DNA from: Diadema setosum
Lineage: Eukaryota > Echinodermata > Echinoidea > Diadematoida > Diadematidae
Assembly (NCBI GenBank): GCA_033980235.1
Contig: CM067066.1
Location: 32,125,180 to 32,189,179, forward strand
DNA: 64,000 nt
Direction of reading: 5' to 3'
In this document: one piece after another, positions 1-11,500 of the stretch
Numbering within the stretch: the stretch's first letter is position 1
How the letters are laid out: every line of letters starts with the position of its first letter
Made by a program: the position numbers and the translations under genes
The notes under the pieces: generated by a model
Told to the model about the DNA's origin: nothing
Database searches by the model: none
What the model saw: the letters and a program-made list of their open reading frames with translations, nothing else

Positions 1-566
1 TTGATCTATCTGATGGACAAAAAGTATGGACATCTGATCCATTTCATCAAAATGTGCAGCTGATCGTTCAATTTCAATTCCACAGAATGCGAAAGCTCCC
101 TCGTGTGAGAGGGGGACACCCCTTCCCACACCCTCCCAATGGTATTGTGGTCCACCTCCATAAACTTTGGTGCAGATTGAAGACATACACGCAGATCAAG
201 ATGTAACAGATAAAACGACTGAGCCATTCACATCGTCCCCGAATATTCATTTTTCATACTTTTTGCTAGATTTTTTTGAACTTATCCATCACAAACAAGT
301 TTTCACTGACCCTTTACACCCCCTCAACCGGGCCTCTGTAATCAAAGGTCCATTTTCTTGACCTCCACATCTAGCTCCCCTTGAAAAATCCTTGCTACCG
401 GCCTGTACTTGTTTATTTACGATTTAAAGCCACATTGCGCATTGATGGGAGCAAGAAAGTTTTATTTGCAGTTTGCTCTTTATAATCTGTTTATTTCTGT
501 ACTATGTTTCAGGAACCCACGCCTTTGTTTTGTTTGTTTGTTTGTTTGTTTTCATTTACTTTGAAG
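1..566 (+). other. Intron upstream of the last P450 exon
   Basis: No coding exon is recognisable. A (GTTT)n run at about 524-552 forms part of the pyrimidine-rich tract before the acceptor. Confidence 0.6.
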
Positions 567-748
567 GAAAACGCGTATGCATGGGCGAGCAGCTGGCCAA
601 GATGGAATTATTCCTCTTCTTCACGACCATCATGCAACAGGTCAAGTTTTCACTTCCGCCTGGCGAATCCGTCTCCTTTGGAGGCCTCTTAGACCTGACC
701 CGCTACCCGGCACCGTTCGGAATCCAGATTTTCCCGTGGAATGACTGA
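567..748 (+). CDS. Cytochrome P450 (CYP2 clan), last coding exon only
   Basis: The exon opens after a T-rich tract ending in AG (565-566) in phase 1. It encodes GKRVCMGEQLAKMELF, the second half of the P450 haem-binding signature; Cys is the axial thiolate ligand. It ends with the TRYPAPFGIQI-type tail of CYP2-clan enzymes and a TGA stop at 746-748. A phase-1 intron just before the GKR of the haem loop is the usual last-intron position in CYP2 genes. The enzyme is expected to be an ER-membrane haem monooxygenase acting on a small lipophilic substrate; the substrate cannot be told from 60 residues. Upstream exons are outside the window. The TTTG-rich run before the acceptor reads open in frame but is intron. 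Confidence 0.9.
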
Positions 749-766
749 TTAAGTAACACCCTGAAT

Positions 767-772
767 AATAAA
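767..772 (+). terminator. Poly(A) signal of the P450 gene
   Basis: AATAAA lies 19 nt after the P450 stop codon, which implies a very short 3' UTR. It is the canonical hexamer in the right place and strand; cleavage itself cannot be seen. Confidence 0.55.
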
Positions 773-3213
773 GTATATAGCAGAAACTCTTGGGGGGAAA
801 AAGGTCATGGGACACCGGGGAATATACTTAGTCATATCTCTCACTTTGATATAGAGAACAAACAGAAAACTACATTCTGATCATGCATTTACTTCGCTAT
901 ACTGTATCAGTTTTCTTGACATAGCACCATGTTTGCACTATGTAGTAAATGGGTTTTTTTTTTTCCCACTGACAAATTAAGAATTGTTACACCTCTTCGG
1001 ACAGATTATACATGTATCAAAATACACAGCTAGATGGAAATGAATGAAACCGAGGACAGTGATTGTTTCACATTGTCATTACATTTATTCATGGAGACGA
1101 GTCGGAATTCGATGGAGACGTTTGCCATGTACGATTTGCCACATTATAAAATTATATTACTACATCCGATGAACTTCCATTATTTTGATTGTGGATGAGG
1201 ATAAAAAATCTCGTCAGCTTCTAAAGAAACTTGAAGCACTGGCTGTAATGAGAAAAGAAAAATAACTATATTCTTTGAATTTTTTTCTTTACCGGAATTC
1301 GTATAAAACCCTGCTGCCATCAAGCATGCTACAAAAGAAAAGAGTTCGCCACGCCTTCCTGACGACAGAAGGTCACGTGATGTGCGCGGATGCGCACGAT
1401 TCCATATTTTGGCTGAAAACTACACTGGTGGCTCTTCTTTTGTACGTGCAAATTTGCGGCTGCTACGACGCATACAGTATTTTTTTTTTTATTAAGTACA
1501 AATATATTTTTATGCTGGAAAGACTTTTTCTTTTCATTTTTTTTTTCTCGCCGCCACTAGTACCTCTACAAACCCTGCGTTCCGCTACCAGAAGACATTA
1601 CCGGACTACACCACGATAGCACATTCACCATCATTTTATGTGACCTATAGATCTTTGTTTACATAACATAGATAGCAAGATACATTGGCGTAAATTGACA
1701 AGCTCAAGCACAGAAAACGCCCCTAAAAAACCACACACACATCCACACCTTCACATAATAATAATAACACACATGAACACACGTTCTTAAATAATTATGA
1801 TAACTTGGCCCAATGCATCTGACAAAAACATTCCAAAGCATTCCTCTACCCCAAGACTTTAATGCTTACAATCATTTGCCGTTGCTTTCGCTTTCACGAT
1901 AATAATAATATTTTATGACGAATTAGAATTGCATTCTGTGTACAGGCAGGTACAAAAACAACAACCACACAAATTGGCACAAACACTAGCCATCAAGGAC
2001 GTCTAAAAAGTAGTTCGATTGCAGTAGTAGCTAGTTTGATCATGCGTAGTAACTTCAATTTCAACATTTATAGTACAGACAAATGCATGCTTTCATAAAT
2101 ATAATAGCGTAAAAAAGTCTGACATTGGCATCAACATTACAGTTTGTTCAGTCATTTTAAGGTACTATACGTTTACCCTGAAAGACCTCTGAAAAATGAG
2201 AATCTAGACTACAAGTATAATTATGTATAATTACATAACATGATTCTTTCTATGTACGGTCACCCTTGGTTTAAATACTTTGTCTACGTCACCAGTTGCA
2301 GCAAAACAAACGCGCCCCGATTTATTAGGGCATGTCTATTTAAACAGGGGCTCAAACTACTGTCTTGTTTTCTCATTTGGAATGAAAGTGCTCTTTGAGT
2401 ATTTGAATATTGGATCTTTGGATCTGAGAGTAAACACACCTGACCAAACATTCAGACATTGTTTTTTTTTTTTCCGCAAAACGAACAGAACTAACATACA
2501 CATTTAGTTACTGACTGATATTAATTTCTACCAGTGACCAACCCTTGCTAACACTCATTGGTCCTCAATTTTGATTATTTTCTTTCGATTTGTTTTAGTT
2601 GTCTGTTTGTTTGATTGGTTGGCGAAGTGTCCGAATGACATCTTATGGCGAATTACGTCACGAGGAATATCCTTTCAACTTTGTAATAAAACAAATAATG
2701 CACACTGTACTATAATCAATTTCAGTTGGAATTACAATGCCTCCAGCAGCGTCGGAGCAGCTCGTATTTAAGTTTCCTTCTATGGACGATGTTTGCTCAG
2801 GTCTCCACAAAGTGGCATAACTTCTGCGATATCCAGATCCAAGGCATTATCGTTTTTTGTTTGTTTGTTTGTTTGTTTTTGTGTTTGTTTGGGTTTGTTT
2901 TTTTTTTTTGTCGTAAGGTACAATGTACTTCACATATACATGATACGACGCATACAGTGTATACTACTAACACACGCAGTGAACTCACTGCCAAACATGG
3001 TGAGCTGTGTTGGCATGCAGCTCCGTGGTCACTGATCACACGACTATGTGCACTCAGTCCTTTCTCCATACACAATAGATTTATAAATGCACTCAACCCA
3101 GACATACCTTTGATACTGAAACCACTCTTTGTCTCTTACTCGTTAGATACTGATTTTAAAAAAATGACACATTTGCACTGACAAAACATAATTAGCCAAC
3201 ATAGAAAAAACCC
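773..3213. other. Intergenic region between the P450 gene and a mobile repeat
   Basis: No supported gene. Short poly(T) and (GTTT)n runs (for example 2853-2910) create spurious low-complexity ORFs. Nothing else was recognised. Confidence 0.5.
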
Positions 3214-3876
3214 ACAAGAGACCAGCCGGGGTCTCGCGCTCAACTGAACATCGCAATTTCACCTTCCACGCATTCTTCCAGACTATTTCTTACCCGGGTA
3301 CCTGAGATTATAGGAAGAAATCTGGGGGAAGAGATGCTATCAATTTGTATACTCCGTATATTACATTGACAAACATACCCGCCAAATATGTGGAAAAATT
3401 AATTATAAGCGGCTTCAAAGCAAACTATGCCCAGTTTTGATTATCCCCATCTCCCCCGCAACACACACACATGGCACAGCTCCAGACCTCCTAAGAACAG
3501 ACTTGAAACTGCGGACACCAATTTACTTACTCATAGCACTAATCAAGTTTATCACCTTTGTTTCTAGAGAAAGATTTCTCCCTTGGGGCTCCTTAAAGTG
3601 GCGAATTGCGTCCGTTTGTACAGATATATACCAGCAATATTAGTCCCTACCAAGTTTGGTGAAAAATCTGACCATGCTTTTTCAAAAAGAATATAAAAAT
3701 GTGAAAATTGGCTATGATTCGGTCCTCCCGGGCCTTATCCTCGATCTGCCGTGAACAAACTTGAAATCACAGTCACTTATCTACAACTTAGAACGACGCG
3801 CGACGCACGACGGACGCCGGACGCCGGACGATGAATGATCTCAACAGCTCACTTGAGCCGAAGGCTCAAACGAGCT
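3214..3876. mobile_element. Repeat family B, copy 1 (GCTCACTTGAGCC element)
   Basis: One end reads ACAAGAGACC..GGTCTCGCGCTCAACTGA. The other reads GCTCACTTGAGCCGAAGG followed by CTCAAACGAGCT, a short hairpin preceded by an ACGACGGACGCC-type array (3793-3829). The same ends and internal phrases recur in reverse orientation at 46106-47192 and in part at 19536-20010. No coding capacity; non-autonomous. Confidence 0.7.
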
Positions 3877-5348
3877 AAAAAAAAAAAACAACAACAACAA
3901 CAAAGCAACAACATGATTTCTAAAGTCTACTCTGTTCAAAATATTAGTACTGAATACAGGAATTTCATGCGACCTGACGATTGACCTCCAGTCACCTGGT
4001 CACAGAGGTCATGAGTTGAAATAATTATGTCCACAGCAGCAATAGGTACACTTTCCTCGTGTCCATATAATTGAAAACAAACTTTGTTAATCTTGGCAAA
4101 CGACTTCAACCGGCATTTTTTTTTTAATGCAACAATGTCAAATCAAGTGCCTGTAAGCCATTGCGAGCTCTGATCCCACGCAAGATATTGAAGTCTGCAC
4201 TATAGAGCATGTAGTGGCCTACCTACGTGATGCTTGCGAATACATTCAATGATAAAAGTAGCTGCATGGGCCATTGCCCAATGCCCTCAGCATGAAGCAC
4301 GTAGCATACAAAAAAATCGACGTCTTGGCAATAGTTATGGCTATACAGAAGCCATGGTAACATTGGCAAAAAAAAAAAATCTTTAAATTCTCGAAGTTTG
4401 GCCAGTCTGATTGCACCCCCCCCCCCCCCCCCGGAAAAAAAAAAAGTTTTCTCGTTAAACTCCCACTAAAACTAGGGAAATTTCCCGAACCCGCGCAATC
4501 ATTCTCAAAGATTGTCAAGTGACCATAGTCCCCTTCCTGACTGCGGTGCCCTGTCAGATGGCTCGTGCTTTCTTCTTTGTTGCTGGCTCCTGTGTACCAG
4601 TGACCCAAATTTATCGATAGCTGAAACATCAAAATATGAAACTTGAAGAAATATGGACGAGCAAACTTCGCGAAGTGTTCTCAAAGTCAAACTTCTCAAG
4701 GTTTTGCCAGTGTGATAACGGCTATTTCGGCGACGAGTTCACAGCTGACCTGAGCTGAATGGAGGTCAAGTACTGCAGTCGAAAATAATGCCCCTGCTAG
4801 CACTTCCGGTGCACCTAAAGCATTGTCGCATTTAATCTCTATCACAGATTATGCAATAACATGGAAACAGTGTGCCTGACACGGCAGTGTATGCTGTTTG
4901 TGGAAAAGAAGTTGATATCTTCCACTTCGTATATGTCCGTATACGACTGTTAATCTTGGTATAGTAAGTGATGCGAATCCAGCCCCTTTTGGTCATACGG
5001 GCTGTGATTATTTTCGCGTTTAAAGCTTCCGTTGATCCACTGACAACTTCTTCTATACGCACATAGTCTTGAGTTCTCGCCATGATGGTTCCCTCATGGT
5101 TCCGTGTTCATAATCAACTGTGTACGGTCCGTCTATACATCCCATCAAGACGACTTCAGTGTGAGACTACGTGATACTTTTCGAACTCCAACTTGCACCC
5201 CATTTGGTACTCAAATGTCAACTTCGATCCAGATTCCTGGAAAAAACAGAAGGCTGAACGATTCAAACACTCCATCTCATCTGGGTGTCGTTGTGCGTAA
5301 CGCCCGCGACGACGTGCGAACCAGTCGACGTCTTTTGGTTCTCCACTA
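3877..5348. other. Region downstream of the sialyltransferase stop; probable 3' UTR plus spacer
   Basis: It holds a C17 homopolymer (4416-4432) next to an A-run. On the minus strand, an ATTAAA hexamer at 4831-4836 could serve the sialyltransferase mRNA about 510 nt past its stop; no nearer AATAAA was found on that strand. ORFs on both strands here match no family I know. Confidence 0.35.
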
Positions 5349-5531
5349 CTACCTGACCCCTTTGAATAAGGTGATCTTTTGCTCCTCGGCTAGTCGAGTG
5401 ATAAGTTCCATTTCGTGGGTGGAGTCGTGAACCCTGGTCTTGAGGAAAGCGGAATTTCTGGCGCCGTCGTCCTTTTGCCAGTAGTGGTCCCAGAATCCTT
5501 TGCTGTTGGCGCCGAAGCCGAACAAACTCAC
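5349..5531 (-). CDS. ST3Gal-like exon 6 (motifs III and VS, stop)
   Basis: Encodes VSLFGFGANSKGFWDHYW, then VHDSTHE and the terminal KITLFKGVR before a stop. HYW is motif III and H-x4-E is motif VS, the catalytic-base region. Confidence 0.95.
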   Translation of the reverse strand: MSLFGFGANSKGFWDHYWQKDDGARNSAFLKTRVHDSTHEMELITRLAEEQKITLFKGVR

Positions 5532-8500
5532 CTGCGTTCGGAGAATGCCGGAGCACACAAGAAAAAAAGGGAGAAAAAGATAAAATTAATAAAAGAGGGA
5601 CCACTGGTAGCAAATAAAGATTTTGGCTTTCAAGTATTAGATCCTATGTTCGTTTCCTCCCCCTATGCTCAGTCTTTCGGACATGATATGTAAATGCATT
5701 ATAAGTCCCTTCTTAACGAGAAGAGTAATTAGGAAGCTGGTAATGCTATGGGGAAGGGGGTGGTGGGGTTGGGGTGTGATGGCTGCTGGGCCATCTGAAG
5801 GAACAATTTTAATACTGAACAGACTCTACCCTTGGGATAATAAGACCACTTCCCTGACAAATCCATCTCAAGAACAGAGGCAAAAGGAGAGAAGAGACGA
5901 GAAGAGAAGAGTATAGAGCAGAACAGAGGACAGCAAAGAGAAGTAAGGGGAGATGAGGTGAGGAATTACAAGACGAAGGGAAGTCAGAAGTCAACAAGGG
6001 GTGATTAGGTGACCATGTTCCATTCCAACCCTTAAAGAAATACATATATCGACTAAGATACAATAGTAGGCAAACAAACAATATGAGGAGGATGTGAAAA
6101 AATCGACAAAGATGAAAGTCTTGTAAAAGCATGTAAAAGAAGGTAGTCAAATGTAAAGTAGCATGCAGGCAGTCACGTTCAAACCATGAAAGTAAAACAC
6201 GAGTGTGTGCGTGTCTATGAGTAATACAGCCCAGGGGCTCGACACTAGGGGCTAGCTTAATGTACGTAACTCATAGGCCTTTTTTCGAGCTCATGGGCCT
6301 TATTTGCCTAGTGTCGAGCTTATGGGCCTATCTTGCCTAGTGTCTACCTCACGGGTCTATTCTAACTTAGTGTCTAGCTCGTGGGCCTGTTTTACTTGGT
6401 GTGTAGCTCATGGGGCTGTATGACTCGTGGACCTTTTTTTTCACTGTCTAGCTCGAGGGCTGTACGACTCGTGGAAGTCGAGCTCGTGGGATGACCAATT
6501 CCTACTTACCTCGTCACAGAACTGCAGGGCGAAGAAAGTACCGAGAGTTCCCGAGGAAGGATATCGCCCCTTCTTGTCGATCCAGTCGTGGTGAATATGC
6601 CACATCAGCTCAGGGTTAAAGAAGAGCATCTGCACGAAATCAAACAGCCCAAAATTCGTAATGCTTCGCGGCTTGACTCCAGTCAATGATTATGAACGAG
6701 ACCTTTAATCGCATTCGTTTTGATGTCACAGCTATCCGCGGATTTTAGCACTTATCATCACCTTGCGCGGTCATGTAGGCCTACTCTAAACTTACAATCT
6801 GCCTTTTGATACCCAAATGATCTGAACCGTTTTCAGTTGTTTGGTTTTAATTTAGTTTCGTCTTTTTAAGGATGATCAGGTACTGTCAGTCAAAAAAAGA
6901 GAAGTATACGGTCATTTAGGTAATTTGTATGTCTATAATTACGTGATATACTCTACATTCATCTGCTTCCTATATCCACACTAGATACGTTCAGACTGTG
7001 ATAAGCTCGTAGTTAAGTACGGATCGCCAAGTGTCGCTTTGTCTCTTTCGTCGCAAAATTGTCATTCTGTCACGAAACGATAATTTTGTGACGAAGTTGT
7101 TTTCCGTTGACAAGATGCAACGTCAATTTCGTCACGACACAACAATTTTGTCAACGAAAGAACAACTTCGTCACGAAATTGTTTTTTTTTTTCGTGACGA
7201 AAGAGAGACAATGCGACACTTGGCGCGCCATATTTAACTAAGAGCATACTCAGTATTATCCTCGTAGTTAGCTTGTCTTCGAAGTTAAGGATCACCGTCT
7301 GCACGTCTTTTAGAGTTTCAGTCCATTTCACTGGTACAAGGACACTTCTGAAAAAAAAAAATACACCTTTATACGAGACGCGTATTTTGGCTGCCAGGCG
7401 TTCCCTACGAACGAAAAACACTTGCTACCTCTTACATTTTAATCTTACTTTGCGACATTGTACCCATGAGGAAGAGGGAGAAACTTTTACTAACCTTTGA
7501 TGGAGGAACCTTTATTTTTGATCTGACGGCCATATACGTTCTGCAAAGACAAAAAGAAAAAAATCAGAAAGGAAGTATGTAAAAGTGAAAAAAGGCAAAT
7601 ACAGTAATATTCAATATTGAAAGACACGAAACTACTTTTCAGTTTGATTTGATAAGGATATCTCTAGGATTGCATGTCATAAAGTCTAGCTTCGATCGGA
7701 ATTGTTTATAGAAGCGTCTCAGAGAACAGCTCACACATACGATCTGAAATTTAATTACAGAGGAAGGAAATCATTAGGAACTTATGCACTCAACTTATAC
7801 TGACCAAGACGTGTGTTTTTTTTTTCAGGACCACTCTATGTAGGGACTCAATTGATAAATAACTCATTATGTGCATTTATTGAGATTTATAGCAAGAAAT
7901 AAAAAAAAACTATAATTTTAGATGGCTTGACAACATTCAATGGATGTACTAATGATGGTATCTCTCTCTTGTAGACTTGCGGTGAAAATATCACAAATTT
8001 GCAAGTATTCTGACAATTTTACTCACCACTGTACGATCCTATAAGATCACATTTCACTTGAATTAGTGTCCTAACAAATTAATTTGAATCTGTTTGGTGC
8101 CAGTCTTCAAACCCTGCCCAAGTGTCTTGCATCAAGTATATTATGTAAAGTTGAGTAGTGTTCCTTTCTGTTCATACTTTGGCGTTCATTTTGTTGACCG
8201 TTGTGTTTTGATTGTGCCAATTAATTAACGGTGGCAGAAGTCAGACCTTATAATCTGTTCTGTCTTGCCTTTCCTTTCATAATAAAAATAAAATGTTCCT
8301 TACATATTTGAAATTTTGATAACTGCGATTTCATTGCACGATAGTAAAATAACGTATTGTTGATTTTCTACTGAGATGAAAAGTTCACTTTTTATAGACT
8401 TTGTAACAGGCAAATAATATAAGGAACTTATGAAGAGTGTCTTGCCATGAAAAGTAAAATCAAAGAAATAAAAACAGCCACAAACTGTCAAAAAATGTCC

Positions 8501-11500
8501 TCCAAAACATTGTTCCAATGTACCTTTGTGGGGATAATTTCCAATTACAAAGTATCCACTGTACACCAGTCAAATTTGTTTGTGTATGCGCTCGTCTTGA
8601 GCCCCCCCCCCCCCCCCCCTTGGTCTGATGTGCGTGTTTATGTATGTTTGCATGTATATATCACAAAACGTGCCAACTCCATTCTTGTTAAGTTAAATTT
8701 GAGATATTTGCGATTTGATACTGCTGAAAAACAAAGAAAATGATAAGAAAATGCGGAATAAGTTTAATCATAACTTCAAAAATACTCTAAATGTTTTAGA
8801 TGAGGTGTTACCGGAAAGGTTTTATTTCGCTCATTCCGAAGACGGACTAACTTTCAAATATTCATAAATGGTGCTTAGCTCATTTTGCAATGAAACTCTT
8901 GATTTATTAATATTTTCTATTTTTTGTTCAGTATCTCACAGCCTTATGAAGTTAAAAGGACATCGTACCTCTTCACCTCCCCCGTAGTGAGGGCGCTCGT
9001 GGCCCATTTGATATCCAATATCTTGAAGTTGAGCAGAACGAAATTACTCTCGGCGGGAATGTCCATGTAGCTCTCCGGGTACATCAGGCGATAGTCCTCC
9101 CGGCCGCCCACGTCCTTCTCGAACCCCTCTGTCTTGGCCTGGTTAATTCTGGCAGGGGGAATTCATCATTGTATATCATAATTATGCTGACAATGTAATG
9201 ATGAGAACTACCAACAATAGAACAGCAATATTGCTCTCGATGTCGATGTTGATGATAACACTTATGATTATGATAGTGTACTACAACGACTTACTAACTT
9301 CTACAACCACTTACTATGAATACTATCAAAGCTATTATCCCTAGTGTACATGCAGCATTACATGTAATGCTATACTGATTGATAAGGATGATAACAAACA
9401 TTATTAGGCCTGTGCTATTAAAGTCGTTCCAGTTCCTTTGTCGATTTACACTACCTTACAATCGTTTCTGGTTTGTGTTCACCATAAACGGCTTGTTCTA
9501 TATTCTTCTCAAACTCTTCCTGGTGCGTCCTCTTACTGCATAATCTGAAAAAATCGAAAGCAGGAAAAACTTCCCCCTTTAACTTCAATACGGCGTGGAA
9601 GCCGTTTAGCATTCCATAGATACCTAATGACTGCGTCGTGCGAGTCGATCAGTTCGCCGTATCCGCTGCCCCGCAGATTTCCGGAGTTACCCACGACGGC
9701 GCACCGCAAGCATGTTGATAAGTTCCGCGTCATAAACCGTTGGGGGTCAGGGATCACCTCGAATGCCTTGGTCAATGCATCAACGTAATCCTTATCAGCG
9801 TTGCCTTGTAAACCCTGCAAAGCGCGAGAAGACGTCAGAAACATATCATGGTAAGTGCCAGAAAAACCAAAAAAAAAAAAAAAAAACACAAAAAAACACA
9901 AAAAACAAAAACAAAAACAAAAACAAAAAACCCACAAATCAACAAACAAATCGGAACAGCTCTTGTCAGCACGGTGAGATCAAAATGAATTGCCATTGCA
10001 AGTATAGAAGACACACATGAGCGTCTTGCCGACCTATACCCGAATTATTTATTAGACACCAGCGTAAAGACACATCACAAGCAAAAAGAGAACAAGGAAG
10101 TACCTAAGGATTTGGCAGAGATAGACCACTGTCACCATATCTTCAAATTGAGCTGAACACTTCAGGCTTGGGAAGCAATACATGTATAAACATACCAGTC
10201 ATATATATTTTGTCAGTGTTACCAAGCGTATATTCAGTTATTTATTGCATAATACAGCAGACTGAAATATACCGATTTGAAATAGATACTTATAAACAAA
10301 TTTTCTCTCCCTCCCCCCCCCCCCACCCACCCGCTCGTTTCTTCAGGACTTGATATTAGTAAAGGCCTACTTTCATGACTTTCTGATATTACAGAAGCTA
10401 CAGAATCATATTATTAATGGAACATCTTCCTAGTATAATTAGTATCGTTGGATATTATTTTTTCTTCATTACCACCTCCACACAAACATTAAAATCCTCT
10501 ACTTCCAGTTTTGTATGTATTCCGTTCTCCAGCTGGAGATTTGGGGGGGGGGGGGGGTTAGCCATGCTGGGTCGACCCATAGACGTGAAACTCGCTTCCG
10601 CAGTGTCTGAAGAACCAAAAAACTCTTCCTTGTTATTAAAGACTTATGTCTTATGTTGTTTATCTGTGTGTGCCGAGTGATGACACACTGACAGATTAAC
10701 AGAATCTTGAAATACTGTAATCATCATTTTCATATTAGTGTGAATTGGTTTTGACTTTTACTTTTGTTAGTAAAGCGCTTTGAGCATTTAATGAAAATGG
10801 AGAATAGCGCTATTAATTTTGCACTATACAAATCACATGAATCCTACACTGTCATCGGATGTTATTAAAAGACGAGTTCAGAGGGTCCACTTAGTTGCAG
10901 GTATCGATTATTTTACGTAAATCGATTCTGATATTTCCTAGAAGAGTAACAGGATGCAAGGTTTGGTTCCCTATCGATTGACAACATCTGAAATTATTTG
11001 CCCAGCTTTTAAAAAAGAAATTGAACAGTTTTTGTAGGGCTTCCCAGTACATCATGAGATTTGATGGAAGTGTGTATATAGCGAAGTTGGATCATTGCTC
11101 GAGTTCATTGCTCCGTAAAGTAGATGGAGACTTGTCAGGCTTGGATATTGTTACGTTATCTAATTTACCTTTTAAGTAGTTGCTACTCATTATATTTAGT
11201 TTGTTGAAATGAGTAAAGCTCTGACATAATTGCATACCACCTCTTCTTCTTCGATGTTGGTGAAACAGAAAGGATTCTGTTTGTTTGATTTTACTGGATT
11301 CATTACAGCCAACTCAACATGCAGTAACTGTGCCTTGGAATTGTAGGACCCTACTTTAAACCAGGGAGGTGGCTTCCCACCTCCCTGTTTAAACACAGTC
11401 TTTGTAACGAAGGGGTTGAATTTTCAGGAACAGCGCACACAAGGTAGAAAAGGGTCATTGCGCGCTGAGCTAAGTACAGCAATGTGAGCATGCATAATAT

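Noticed and set aside
2726..3181. 151-codon plus ORF and its opposite-strand 102-codon partner
   Set aside because: Driven by a (GTTT)n run; no motif and no flanking splice or poly(A) signals.
4832..5430. ORFs on both strands downstream of the sialyltransferase stop
   Set aside because: No family resemblance; most likely the 3' UTR of the sialyltransferase mRNA and spacer.
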